This document shows positions 1-12,521 of a stretch of DNA of 64,000 bases, piece after piece (the first letter of the stretch is position 1; each line of letters begins with the position of its first letter). The DNA is from Pseudarthrobacter chlorophenolicus A6 (GTDB taxonomy: Bacteria; Actinomycetota; Actinomycetes; Actinomycetales; Micrococcaceae), in assembly GCF_000022025.1 (NCBI RefSeq), contig NC_011886.1, positions 1,498,980-1,562,979 of the forward strand, in the 5' to 3' direction. Position numbers and translations under genes: made by a program. The notes beneath the pieces were generated by a model. The model saw only the letters and a list, made by a program, of their open reading frames with translations, was not told the DNA's origin and did not search any database.

Positions 1-469
1 CCGGATCCCGCTGGTCTTCAGCCACACCAACATCATCTTCACGGCCGGGCCCACCACCTACGAGTTCGCCGTCCACCTGAAGACCCCGTCCTTCCGGCAG
101 GAAGCCAGGGACGGTGACAGCAGCGGCGACACCACCATCGGCCCGGTGGTGTTCACCGACTCCCAGAAGGCACTGATCGTGGCCCTGGCGGAGCCCATGC
201 TGCGGCGCGAGGGCACCGGCTTCAGCGCCATCCCGTCGTCCGCTGCCGCGGCGAAGACCCTCGGCTGGGCGCTGACCAGGTTCAACCGCAAACTCGACAA
301 CGTCTGCGACAAACTCGACCGCGTGGGCGTGGTGGGCCTGCGCGGCGGCGGCGGCAAGCTCGCCACCAACCGGCGTGCCCGCCTGGTGGAGCACGCCGTC
401 ACGTCCCACCTGGTGACCCCCGATGACCTGTACCTGCTGGAAAAGATGAGGGGCGTGGACGAAGGATGA
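1..469 (+). CDS. Partial protein of a type VII secretion locus, C-terminal part
   Basis: The reading frame is open from base 2 to the TGA at 467-469, so the start lies upstream of the window. A GTG at 146 could serve as a start, but the open frame before it encodes a plausible protein (RIPLVFSHTNIIFTAGPTTY and onward), so I read the gene as truncated by the window edge. The last 100 residues are helix-rich with basic patches and look like a winged-helix-type domain; I cannot name a family. The stop overlaps the ATG of the next gene (ATGA, 466-469), which suggests translational coupling to the FHA-ATPase. That position is the only basis for linking it to type VII secretion. No catalytic motif is visible. 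Confidence 0.6.
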   Translation, partial: RIPLVFSHTNIIFTAGPTTYEFAVHLKTPSFRQEARDGDSSGDTTIGPVVFTDSQKALIVALAEPMLRREGTGFSAIPSSAAAAKTLGWALTRFNRKLDNVCDKLDRVGVVGLRGGGGKLATNRRARLVEHAVTSHLVTPDDLYLLEKMRGVDEG

Positions 470-3400
470 GAATCCGGCTGACACTCCGCCGGGACCCGGC
501 GGAAACCAAGGACCTGGCCGTCACCGTGGACGGCTTGGCCACGGTGGCGGACATTGCCACCGTGCTCTGGGCTGCGGACCCGGACCGGAAGGGACGCCCC
601 GCACCGGACAACCTGTCCCTGCGCATCGATGAGGCCTTCGTTGGCGGCGGCATCAGCGGCAACGTCCTGGCCAGGGAGGACAACCTCCTGGAGTCCGGCC
701 TGCGGCCGGGTTCGGTGGTCTCGCTGGCCCAGGTCAGCGACCAGTTCCATGAAGCCGGTGCCGGACGCGGTCCTGCCGCGGCCACCCTGCGGGTGCTGTC
801 CGGGCCCGACGTCGGCAAGGAATTTTCGCTGCCCACCGGCACCAGCTACATCGGCCGGGACCGGGACGTGGACATCCGGCTCACCGACCCCCTGACCTCC
901 AAGCGACACGCCCGCATCACCGTGGCCGAGGGCGTCGAAATCGTTGACACCAACTCCGCCAACGGCCTGCTCATGGATGGCCTGCCGGTGACCCGTGCCC
1001 GGCTAAACTCGTCCGACACCGTCACCCTGGGCGACACCACCGTCACCGTGGTTCCACTGGGCCACAACCGGGCGGCAGCACCGACGTCGCCCCTGGTGGA
1101 CTTTAACCGTTCGCCCCGGGTGGTTCCGCGGTTCGAGGAACCCAAGCGCGTGGTCCCGTCCGGCCCCAAGCGGCCGGAAGACCACCCCTTCCCCTACATC
1201 ATGCTGATTGCCCCGCTGATGATGGGCGCAGTCATCTTCGCCGTCACCCGCAACCCGCTGTCCGTGATCTTCATGATGATGATGCCGCTGTTCATCATCG
1301 GCCACTACGTGGACCAAAAGATGCGCAACAGGAAGCAGCAGAAGGAAGGCCACAAGCACTTCCGTGCGTCGATGGCAGCCTTCCGGGAGGACATCACCGA
1401 GCTGCAGAAGGTGGAGCGTGCCGTCCGGCTGCAGGAAGCGCCGTCCGTCAGCGACACCGTGGACGCGATCTACAAGCTCGGCCCGCTGCTGTGGACGCAC
1501 CGCCCCGAGCACAAAACCTTCCTGGGGCTGCGGTTCGGGCTGGGCACCGCTCCTTCCCGGGTCCGGCTCGAAGAACCGTCCAACAACGACACCGAGGTGC
1601 AGTACGCCCGCGAAATCCAGGACTGCCTGAAACAGTTCCGGGAAATCGAAGGCGTCCCCATCGTCTCGCAGCTGCGCACCTCCGGGTCCCTGGGCATCGC
1701 CGGCGCCCGCGGCCTGGTGGACGACGTGGCCCGCGGCATCGTCCTGCAGCTGGTGGGCCTCCACTCGCCCGCCGAAGTGGTCCTCACAGCCATCACCTCG
1801 GCGCAGTCCCGGGAGCGCTGGGACTGGCTGCAGTGGTTGCCGCACGTCGGCTCCGGCCACAGCCCACTGTCCGGAGACCACCTGGCCGCCGGGTCCGCCG
1901 GCGGCTCATCGCTGCTGGCCCGGCTTGAAGACCTGCTCGACGCGCGGGAGGCCGCCGTCAAGCGGCAGGCGCCCGAGCTGCGCCAGGAGATGGACCCCGC
2001 CAAGCACGAACTCGAAGCACCCGTGCTGCCCACGGTGCTGCTGATCGTGGAGGATGACGCGCCGGTGGACCGCGGGCGCCTTACCCGGCTCGCCGAACGG
2101 GGACCGGACTCGGGCGTGCACGTCATGTGGGTGGCCACCGATATCCAGGCCCTCCCGGCGGCCTGCCGGGACTTCATGGTGGTGGACGGCGATCACGGCA
2201 CCACCACCGGCCAGGTCCGCCTGGGCAGGCACACCTACCCCGTGAGCTGCGAAAGCGTCGACGCCGAGCTGGCCGGCCAGCTGGCCCGCATGCTCGCACC
2301 GGTGGTGGACGTGGGCAAGCCGGTCAACGACGACTCCGACCTGCCGCGCGCCGTCTCCTATGCCACGCTGATCGGCAAGGACTTCCTGGACAACCCGCAG
2401 GCGGTGGCCGAGCGCTGGTCGGAGAACAACTCCGTGCACTCCTCCGCGGTGGCCAACCGCAAGGACAACGGCACGCTCCGCGCCCTGGTGGGATCCAAGG
2501 GCGTCGAACCGCTGTACCTGGACCTGAAGAACGAAGGGCCGCACGCCCTGGTTGGCGGTACCACCGGTGCCGGCAAGTCGGAGTTCCTGCAGTCCTGGGT
2601 GATGGGCATGGCATCCGCCTACAGCCCGGACCGGGTCAGCTTCCTGTTCGTGGACTACAAGGGCGGAGCTGCCTTCGCCGACTGCATCAACCTGCCGCAC
2701 ACCGTGGGCCTGGTCACGGACCTGTCCCCGCACCTGGTGCGGCGGGCACTGACGTCGCTGCGCGCGGAACTCCACTACCGCGAGCAGCTGCTTAACCGGA
2801 AAAAAGCGAAAGACCTGCTGGCCCTGCAGCGCGAAGCTGATCCCGACGCGCCGCCGTACCTCATCATCATTGTTGACGAATTCGCGGCGCTCGCCAACGA
2901 AGTTCCCGAGTTCGTGGACGGCGTTGTGGATGTGGCCGCCCGTGGCCGCTCGCTGGGCCTGCACCTCATCCTGGCCACCCAGCGTCCGGCCGGCGTCATC
3001 AAGGACAGCCTGCGCGCCAACACCAACCTGCGCGTGGCGCTGCGCATGGCGGACGAGGATGACGCCACGGACATCCTGGGCGTCCCGGATGCGGCGTATT
3101 TCGATCCGGGCATCCCGGGCCGCGGAGCCGCGAAGACCGGCCCCGGCAGGATCCAGGGTTTCCAGACCGGTTACGCCGGCGGCTGGACCACCGAAAAACC
3201 GCAGCGGCCGCAGATTGACATCGTGGAGATGGCCTTCGGCTCGGGCTCAAGCTGGGAAGCGCCGGCGCCGGAAAAGCCTGTCGCGGAAGAACCCGCAGGG
3301 CCCAACGACATCGCCCGGATGACGGCGAACATCGTGAGGGCGGCGGACGTCCTTGCCATCGCCCCGCCCCGCAAACCGTGGCTGGACGAGCTTGCCAAGA

Positions 3401-4911
3401 CCTACGATTTCTCCAAGCTGCCCAATCCCCGTACTGACGACCAGCTGCTCCTTGGCGTAGCCGACGACCCCGTCCGCCAGGACCAGCCCACCGTGTTCTA
3501 CGAGCCCGACCGGGACGGCAACATGGCCATCTACGGCACGGGCGGCTCGGGCAAGTCCGCCGCGCTGCGCGGTATTGCCATCGCCGCCGCGGTAACGCCC
3601 CGCGGCGGCCCGGTGCACGTGTACGGCATCGACTGCGGCTCGTCAGGCCTGCGGATGCTCGAAGAGCTGCCGCACGTGGGCGAGGTCATCAACGGCGACG
3701 ACGTCGAACGCGTGGGAAGGCTCCTGCGCCTGCTGCGGGACATTGCCGAACAGCGGTCGGCCCGCTTCGCCGAGGTCCGCGCGTCCACCATCGTCGAGTA
3801 CCGCAGGCTGGCCAACCGGCCGGACGAAAAGCGGATCTTCGTCCTGGTGGACGGCATGTCCGCGTTCCGCGAAGCCTACGAACACAGCCGCCTGTCCGGG
3901 CTGTGGGACATCTTCCTCCAGCTGGCCACCGACGGCCGCACCCTCGGAATCCACCTGGTGGTCTCCGGTGACCGTCCCAACGCCGTCCCGGCCTCGCTGC
4001 TCGCCTCCATCCAACGGCGCCTGGTGCTGCGCATGTCCTCCGAGGACGACTACATTTCGATGGACGTTCCCCGTGACGTCCTCGGCGCCACGTCTCCACC
4101 GGGCCGCGGCCTGCTGGACGGGTTGGAAGTCCAGCTGGCCGTGCTGGGCGGAAACTCCAACCTGGCGCTGCAGGCACGCGAAGTCCACAAGCTCAGCGAA
4201 GCGATGCTCCGCCAGGGCCTGGACACTGCCCCCGGCATCGAGCGGCTTCCGGACCAGGTGGACCTGGACGTCCTTCCCGCCGGCAGTCCGGAACTGCCCG
4301 TTATCGGCGTCGACGACGAAACACTCCAGCCCGCCGAGATCATGGCCCGCGGACCGTTGCTGGTGGGCGGCCCTCCGGGCGCCGGCCGGACCGTGGCGTT
4401 GGTCACCCTCGCCTACGCCCTCCGCCGCTCCAACCCGGAGGTGGAACTGATCTACATCGGTGCCCGGCGTTCCGCCGTGGCCTCGCTGCCGCTGTGGAAC
4501 CGCTCAGTGGTGGGTCCGGACGACCTGGCCGAAGTGGTGGAGGACCTGGTGGAGCATTCCTCCGGCAACCCGGGACGGCTGGCCATCTTCATCGAGGGCC
4601 TCACGGAGTTCACCGACACCATGGCCGAATCCGGCATGGCGCAGCTGGTCACGGCCTCCATCAAGGCTGATCAATGGGTGGTCGGGGAGTCCGAGTCGTC
4701 CACCTGGTCCTCGGCCTGGCAGCTCGCCCAGCCGTTCAAGTCCGGCCGCCGGGGCCTGCTGCTCAACCCCGGAGACATCGAAGGTGACAGCCTGCTCAAC
4801 ACCTCGCTGGGACGCGTCAGCCCCGAATTCATTCCCGGCCGCGGGTACATTGTGGGCCGCGGAAAGGCACGGAAAATCCAGGTGGCCCTGCCGCCGGAAA
4901 ACCGGGACTGA
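466..4911 (+). CDS. eccC: FHA-domain type VII secretion ATPase, EccC/EssC-like (FtsK/SpoIIIE family)
   Basis: 1481 residues. This is the membrane-bound motor of a type VII (ESX/Ess) secretion system, which recognises WXG100-type substrates and energises export. Order of parts: an N-terminal beta-rich domain (about 1-95); an FHA phosphothreonine-binding domain (about 108-198, with YIGRDRDVDI and TSKRHARI); two transmembrane helices (about 243-283); then three FtsK/SpoIIIE ATPase domains. The first has Walker A GGTTGAGKS at 697-705 and Walker B acidic pair D804-E805. The second has GTGGSGKS at 1024-1031. The third has GGPPGAGRT at 1301-1309, with Arg replacing the Walker Lys, so it is probably inactive. 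The N-terminal FHA is more typical of Firmicutes EssC than of mycobacterial EccC. The start overlaps the upstream stop (ATGA). The family is secure; naming it EccC rather than EssC is a matter of convention. Confidence 0.9.
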   Translation: MRIRLTLRRDPAETKDLAVTVDGLATVADIATVLWAADPDRKGRPAPDNLSLRIDEAFVGGGISGNVLAREDNLLESGLRPGSVVSLAQVSDQFHEAGAGRGPAAATLRVLSGPDVGKEFSLPTGTSYIGRDRDVDIRLTDPLTSKRHARITVAEGVEIVDTNSANGLLMDGLPVTRARLNSSDTVTLGDTTVTVVPLGHNRAAAPTSPLVDFNRSPRVVPRFEEPKRVVPSGPKRPEDHPFPYIMLIAPLMMGAVIFAVTRNPLSVIFMMMMPLFIIGHYVDQKMRNRKQQKEGHKHFRASMAAFREDITELQKVERAVRLQEAPSVSDTVDAIYKLGPLLWTHRPEHKTFLGLRFGLGTAPSRVRLEEPSNNDTEVQYAREIQDCLKQFREIEGVPIVSQLRTSGSLGIAGARGLVDDVARGIVLQLVGLHSPAEVVLTAITSAQSRERWDWLQWLPHVGSGHSPLSGDHLAAGSAGGSSLLARLEDLLDAREAAVKRQAPELRQEMDPAKHELEAPVLPTVLLIVEDDAPVDRGRLTRLAERGPDSGVHVMWVATDIQALPAACRDFMVVDGDHGTTTGQVRLGRHTYPVSCESVDAELAGQLARMLAPVVDVGKPVNDDSDLPRAVSYATLIGKDFLDNPQAVAERWSENNSVHSSAVANRKDNGTLRALVGSKGVEPLYLDLKNEGPHALVGGTTGAGKSEFLQSWVMGMASAYSPDRVSFLFVDYKGGAAFADCINLPHTVGLVTDLSPHLVRRALTSLRAELHYREQLLNRKKAKDLLALQREADPDAPPYLIIIVDEFAALANEVPEFVDGVVDVAARGRSLGLHLILATQRPAGVIKDSLRANTNLRVALRMADEDDATDILGVPDAAYFDPGIPGRGAAKTGPGRIQGFQTGYAGGWTTEKPQRPQIDIVEMAFGSGSSWEAPAPEKPVAEEPAGPNDIARMTANIVRAADVLAIAPPRKPWLDELAKTYDFSKLPNPRTDDQLLLGVADDPVRQDQPTVFYEPDRDGNMAIYGTGGSGKSAALRGIAIAAAVTPRGGPVHVYGIDCGSSGLRMLEELPHVGEVINGDDVERVGRLLRLLRDIAEQRSARFAEVRASTIVEYRRLANRPDEKRIFVLVDGMSAFREAYEHSRLSGLWDIFLQLATDGRTLGIHLVVSGDRPNAVPASLLASIQRRLVLRMSSEDDYISMDVPRDVLGATSPPGRGLLDGLEVQLAVLGGNSNLALQAREVHKLSEAMLRQGLDTAPGIERLPDQVDLDVLPAGSPELPVIGVDDETLQPAEIMARGPLLVGGPPGAGRTVALVTLAYALRRSNPEVELIYIGARRSAVASLPLWNRSVVGPDDLAEVVEDLVEHSSGNPGRLAIFIEGLTEFTDTMAESGMAQLVTASIKADQWVVGESESSTWSSAWQLAQPFKSGRRGLLLNPGDIEGDSLLNTSLGRVSPEFIPGRGYIVGRGKARKIQVALPPENRD

Positions 4912-5030
4912 AACAACTAGCACAGGAGGGCCGCACAATCGATGGATTTGCGGCCCTCCGGCGCGTTGTAGAAGACTGGACGGGCTCCAAAAAGCCGCAG
5001 TGGGGGGACTGCGGGCCCTGAAAGGTAACA

Positions 5031-8845
<3,815 letters not shown>

Positions 8846-8875
8846 CTGCGGCACCCGGTTCCGGGCGTCCGCAGA

Positions 8876-8907
8876 GTGATAGTTCAATCACGGAAAACGC
8901 TGTTTCC
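8876..8907. promoter_or_regulatory. Two adjacent dyads upstream of the acetyltransferase promoter
   Basis: GTGAT-N6-ATCAC (8876-8891) is followed at once by GGAAA-N6-TTTCC (8892-8907). They sit 25 bases upstream of TACCAT (8932-8937), the -10-like hexamer of the next gene, where an activator or repressor would bind. No regulator can be assigned. Confidence 0.35.
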
Positions 8908-8943
8908 GTCCGCCGGCGCGCCCGGCAGCACTACCATTGACGG

Positions 8944-9447
8944 GTGCATCCGCAGATAACCATCCGCAGCGCCGTCGAATCCGATTATGACGCCGTTGCC
9001 CGCATCACCCGCGACTCCTACCTGGCCGCCGGCTACTTCGAGGACGCCGCGCACCCCTACATGGTCAAAATCCAGGACGTGGCGGACCGTGCCGGCCAGG
9101 CCACCATCTGGGTCGCCGAACGCGGGGGAGCGGTGGTGGGATCGGTGACCCTGGCGCTGGCGGGTGAGCCGTTCGCGGACATCGCCCTGCAGGATGAGCT
9201 CGAATTCCGGATGCTGGTGGTGGACCCTGCCGTGCAGCGCAGCGGCGCCGGCCGGGCCATGGTGGAGGCCATCATCGAGCACGCCCGGTCCCTTCCCGGC
9301 ATCAACGCCGTAGCCCTCACCACGGGCCAGACCTGGGAAAGCGCCCACGGCCTTTACCGCACCACGGGCTTCCGCAGGGTCCCCGAACGCGACTGGCTGG
9401 TGCCCGGAACCGACATAAAGCTGCTGGTTTACCGGCTGGACCTGTAG
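8944..9447 (+). CDS. GNAT family N-acetyltransferase
   Basis: 167 residues. Transfers an acetyl group from acetyl-CoA to an amine; substrate unknown. The GNAT fold is visible as ITIRSAVESDYDAVARITRD at the start, a central beta-strand segment ending in EFRMLVVDPAVQRSGAGRA, where the Q/RxxGxG/A acetyl-CoA loop reads QRSGAG, and the C-terminal LYRTTGFRRV motif typical of the last helix-strand. GTG 8944 lies 6 bases after TACCAT (8932-8937), so the message is probably leaderless. It may share a transcript with the RidA-like gene 49 bases downstream, which has its own ribosome site. Confidence 0.88.
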   Translation: MHPQITIRSAVESDYDAVARITRDSYLAAGYFEDAAHPYMVKIQDVADRAGQATIWVAERGGAVVGSVTLALAGEPFADIALQDELEFRMLVVDPAVQRSGAGRAMVEAIIEHARSLPGINAVALTTGQTWESAHGLYRTTGFRRVPERDWLVPGTDIKLLVYRLDL

Positions 9448-9496
9448 CCGCCCTACAGTGGTGCCAGCCCGCATTCCATTGTTGAAAGGCACCACT

Positions 9497-9877
9497 ATGC
9501 GCAAAACCTACGGCACCGGTTCCGTCTGGGAACAGTCACTCGGATACTCCCGCGCCGTCCAGGTGGACAACACCCTGTACATCTCGGCCACCGCGGCCAG
9601 CGGCGAGAACGGGATCGTGGGCGACGACTTCTACACCCAGACGCAGTTCATCCTGCAGAAACTGGGCGATGTCCTCGCCGATGCCGGGTTTGGCTACGGG
9701 GACGTGGTCCAGTCCAAGCTCTACCTGACGGACATCAGCCAGTGGGAAGACGCCGGCCGTGCCCACGGCGAGGTCTTCGGCGAGATCCGCCCCACCCTTT
9801 CCCTGGTGCACGTCCTGCCGTTCCTCGACCCGAAAATGCTGGTCGAAATCGAACTGGTGGCCCAGAAAAGCGCCTGA
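9497..9877 (+). CDS. RidA/YjgF-family protein lacking the catalytic arginine
   Basis: 126 residues. The Rid family hydrolyses reactive enamine/imine intermediates of amino-acid metabolism. The fold is recognisable from SVWEQSLGYSRAVQVDN, through the central GDVVQSKLYLTDI, to the C-terminal strand MLVEIELVAQ. Archetypal RidA proteins carry an Arg in a PARS-like motif that binds the substrate carboxylate; the aligned segment here reads RPTLSLVHV, with Leu at that place. This is therefore probably one of the Rid subfamilies without the Arg, and deaminase activity should not be assumed. I chose ATG 9497 because GAAAGG (9484-9489) precedes it at 7 bases; the frame is open to 9458 but without a ribosome site. 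Confidence 0.8.
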   Translation: MRKTYGTGSVWEQSLGYSRAVQVDNTLYISATAASGENGIVGDDFYTQTQFILQKLGDVLADAGFGYGDVVQSKLYLTDISQWEDAGRAHGEVFGEIRPTLSLVHVLPFLDPKMLVEIELVAQKSA

Positions 9878-9921
9878 CCTGCCGTAGTTGCCGGTCCGGC
9901 GCCAGGTGGTTCCCGGTCCAG

Positions 9922-10584
9922 CTAGGCCACCGGCAGTCCGTAGCGGTGCTCCGGCCTGCCGGTGGTCCCGTACCGGAGCTGGATGTCGACGGCGCCATCG
10001 TCCGCCAGCGATGACAGGTACCGTTGCGCCGTGGCCCGCGAAACGCCCACCCGCGCCGCGACCTCCGCGGCGGAGTACTGCTGGCCCGGTTCCAGCGAAT
10101 CCAGCACCGCCGCCTCGGTGGCGGAGCGCGGTTTTGCCGACGGCGTGACGTCACCGGGGATGAGCGATCTCTTGGCCCGTTCCAGGGACTCCTGGTCCAG
10201 GGCTCCGGGCTGGGCCAGCAGCCGCCGGTACCTGGCGTAGGAGCGGAGCTGCTGTGACAACGCATCAGCGGTGAACGGCTTCAGCAGGTAACCCAGGGCG
10301 CCGCGGCGGAAGGCCACCCGGACGGACGCAGTGTCTGACGCGGCGCTGAGCATCACGGTGTCAACGTCCAGCTGCTGCAGCAGGTCCAGCCCCGAGGCGT
10401 CCGGCAGGTAGACATCCAGCAGCACCAGGTCCGGCCGGAGGCTGTGGATGGCCTGTAACGCCAGGGACGCCGTCCCTACGGGGGCCAGCGCCAGGAACCC
10501 GGCCACCGAGTCCACGTAGGCGGCGTGCAGCTTGGCGACGTGGAAGTCGTCGTCCACGATCAGCACCCGGAAGTCGTCAGCCAT
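9922..10584 (-). CDS. CitB/DcuR-type response regulator
   Basis: 220 residues. An N-terminal receiver domain (about 1-125) has the acidic pocket DDD at 11-13, the phosphoacceptor D57 in LLDVYLPD and the conserved Lys in LLKPF. The C-terminal part (about 150-215) carries a helix-turn-helix of the kind in citrate/C4-dicarboxylate regulators (YSAAEVAARVGVSRATAQRY). Its ATG overlaps the last bases of the upstream kinase gene (10577-10584), so the two are translationally coupled. The pair diverges from a CitMHS transporter, which makes citrate, or a related tricarboxylate, the likely inducer and that transporter the likely target. Confidence 0.92.
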   Translation of the reverse strand: MADDFRVLIVDDDFHVAKLHAAYVDSVAGFLALAPVGTASLALQAIHSLRPDLVLLDVYLPDASGLDLLQQLDVDTVMLSAASDTASVRVAFRRGALGYLLKPFTADALSQQLRSYARYRRLLAQPGALDQESLERAKRSLIPGDVTPSAKPRSATEAAVLDSLEPGQQYSAAEVAARVGVSRATAQRYLSSLADDGAVDIQLRYGTTGRPEHRYGLPVA

Positions 10585-12304
10585 TCTGGTCCTTTCCAGT
10601 TTCGGAAGTCCGGGCGGCAGCGCCCGCGGTGGTGTGCGGCAAGGTGGCCATGAACACTGCGCCGGGACCGCCGCGGCTGCCGCGGTCCAGCACCGTCACG
10701 TCCCCGCCCCGGCGGCGCGCCAGCTGCCGGGCGAGGGCAAGCCCGAAGCCCTGCCCGCCGCCGTTGCGGTTGTTCCTGTTAAGCGAGCCCGTGGCGGTGG
10801 TGAACCCTTCGGCGAACACCGCCTCGGTATCCGTTCCCTCGGCCAGCCCGTCACCCGAGTCGGCCACCACGACGTGCAGTGTGCCGCCGTCGTCGCCCGG
10901 TTCGTCCAGCACCTCAAGCTCCACCCATTTCTCCGCTGCCGCACCGGCCACCGCAGCGTTAACCGCATTGTCGATCAGGTTGCCCAGCACCGTGGTGACG
11001 TCCTGCGCCTCGGTCACCTGGCCCCGGACCAGGGTCTCCGGACCGATCCGCAGGGACACGCCCCGCTCGTCCGCCTCCACGCCTTTGGCGCCCACGAAGG
11101 CCTGCAGGTAGGGGTCCTGGAGCAGCTCGGCCTGCTCCACGGGGAATTTCAGCGGCCCCGTGGCAGCCAGGGTGGCGAGGTAGTCGCGTGCCTGCCGGTG
11201 CTGCCCGATGCTCATGAACCCGGCCAGCGTGTGCAACTGGTTGGCGAACTCGTGGCGCTGCGCCCTCAAAGCGGTGGACATGGTGCCCACGGCGTCCAGT
11301 TGCCGGGTGAGTTCCTGCAGTTCGGTGCGGTCCCTGAGCATCACCACCCAGCCCAGGTCCTCGCGCCCGTGCAGGGCCTTGCGGGCATTGGCCACCAGCA
11401 CCCGTCCGCCGGCCACCAGCTCCACGGCATCGGCGGCCGGCCGGTCCGGGCTGGTCAGGGCGGCCAGCTGGTCCGGCACCGGGGCGTCCTCCCAGCGCGT
11501 GCCGGCGAGGTCGGGCAGCCCCAGCATGCGCTGCGCCGCAGCGTTGAAGACGCTCACCCGGCCGTCGGCGGAGACACCGATAACGCCGTCGTCCACGCCC
11601 TGGAGCACTGCCACCTGGTCGTGGACCAGCGTGCTGATCTCCTCCGGTTCCAGCCCCAGCGTGAGCCGCTGCAGCCTCCGGCGCAACAGGAACGAGCCCA
11701 GGATGCCGGCCAGCAGAGCGCCGGCGGCGGTCAGTGCCACGGGTCCGATGTCCCGGGCCACGCTCTGGCCCACCGTTTCCATCGAGTAGCCGACGCTGAC
11801 CTCGCCCACCACGGTGGAGTTGTCCGCGGCATAAACCGGGACCTTCGCTCCTGCCGACGCCCCCAGCGTTCCGGTGTTGCGGGTGGTGACTTCCCGTCCC
11901 GCCAGCGCCTCGGACGGATCGGTGCTGACCTTCTCGCCCAGCCGCTGCGGGTCCGGATGGGCCAGCCGGATGCCTTCTTCATCGGTGATCACCACGAACA
12001 ACGCTCCGGTGCGGGTGCGCGCCGCTTCGGCGGAAACCTGCAGGGGGCCGGACGCCAGCTCAGACGGCGGGGGAGTGCCCTGTTCACCGCTGATGGCCAG
12101 TACGTCGGCACGCACCTCGGGGTCCGAAGCGACCGTGCGTGCCAGCGTCAGGGCCTGGTTTTCGGCTTCGCTGCCCACCCGGTCGTAGGTTAGCCAGGTA
12201 TGGACGGCGGCGCTGAGCAGAACCACCAAAAGCACTACCGCCAGCTGCAGCAGGAGCGTCTGGGTGGAGAACCGCAGCGGCGGGCGCGGCATGGAGCGCT
12301 GCAT
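10577..12304 (-). CDS. CitA/DcuS-type sensor histidine kinase
   Basis: 575 residues. Topology: a first transmembrane helix near the N terminus (LLLQLAVVLLVVLLSAAV), an extracellular PAS/CACHE-like sensor (about 35-175), a second membrane helix (ALTAAGALLAGILGSFLL), a cytoplasmic PAS domain, then a kinase core with the phosphoacceptor H351 in QRHEFANQLHTL and ATP-binding motifs NAVNAAV, DSGDGL and GQGFGLALA. The QRHEF box is typical of the citrate/fumarate sensor family. I chose the ATG at 12304 because a near-perfect AAGGAGG lies 4 bases upstream; the open frame continues to 12382 without such a site. It is first in a two-gene operon with its response regulator. Confidence 0.93.
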   Translation of the reverse strand: MQRSMPRPPLRFSTQTLLLQLAVVLLVVLLSAAVHTWLTYDRVGSEAENQALTLARTVASDPEVRADVLAISGEQGTPPPSELASGPLQVSAEAARTRTGALFVVITDEEGIRLAHPDPQRLGEKVSTDPSEALAGREVTTRNTGTLGASAGAKVPVYAADNSTVVGEVSVGYSMETVGQSVARDIGPVALTAAGALLAGILGSFLLRRRLQRLTLGLEPEEISTLVHDQVAVLQGVDDGVIGVSADGRVSVFNAAAQRMLGLPDLAGTRWEDAPVPDQLAALTSPDRPAADAVELVAGGRVLVANARKALHGREDLGWVVMLRDRTELQELTRQLDAVGTMSTALRAQRHEFANQLHTLAGFMSIGQHRQARDYLATLAATGPLKFPVEQAELLQDPYLQAFVGAKGVEADERGVSLRIGPETLVRGQVTEAQDVTTVLGNLIDNAVNAAVAGAAAEKWVELEVLDEPGDDGGTLHVVVADSGDGLAEGTDTEAVFAEGFTTATGSLNRNNRNGGGQGFGLALARQLARRRGGDVTVLDRGSRGGPGAVFMATLPHTTAGAAARTSETGKDQNG

Positions 12305-12393
12305 GATCCTCCTTGACTGGCGCGGGGCGGGCGGCTTCCTGGGCACAGCGTCATCTGTGCGGCCCACCGGTGCGGATACCACGTGAGCACAAT

Positions 12394-12406
12394 GAGCAAA
12401 ATGCTC
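12394..12406. promoter_or_regulatory. Dyad between citrate sensor kinase and citrate transporter
   Basis: GAGCA-AAA-TGCTC forms a perfect 5-base dyad in the 217-base divergent region between the kinase (starts 12304) and citMHS (starts 12522). TCAATTGA, a second palindrome, follows at 12426-12433. Either could be the operator for the CitB-like regulator. No strong -35/-10 pair stands out. This is inference from position and symmetry only. Confidence 0.35.
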
Positions 12407-12521
12407 CCAATAAGCAGTATGCCAATCAATTGAGCCAAAGGCACGGCCGTGACGTCCGCCACCCTACAGTCTGTAGCACGCATCACAACGCTGTGGTGCC
12501 GTTCACAAGAAGGAGCCGGCT

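Noticed and set aside
10532..12193. 553-codon plus-strand frame
   Set aside because: Antisense to the citrate sensor kinase, whose motifs are all intact.
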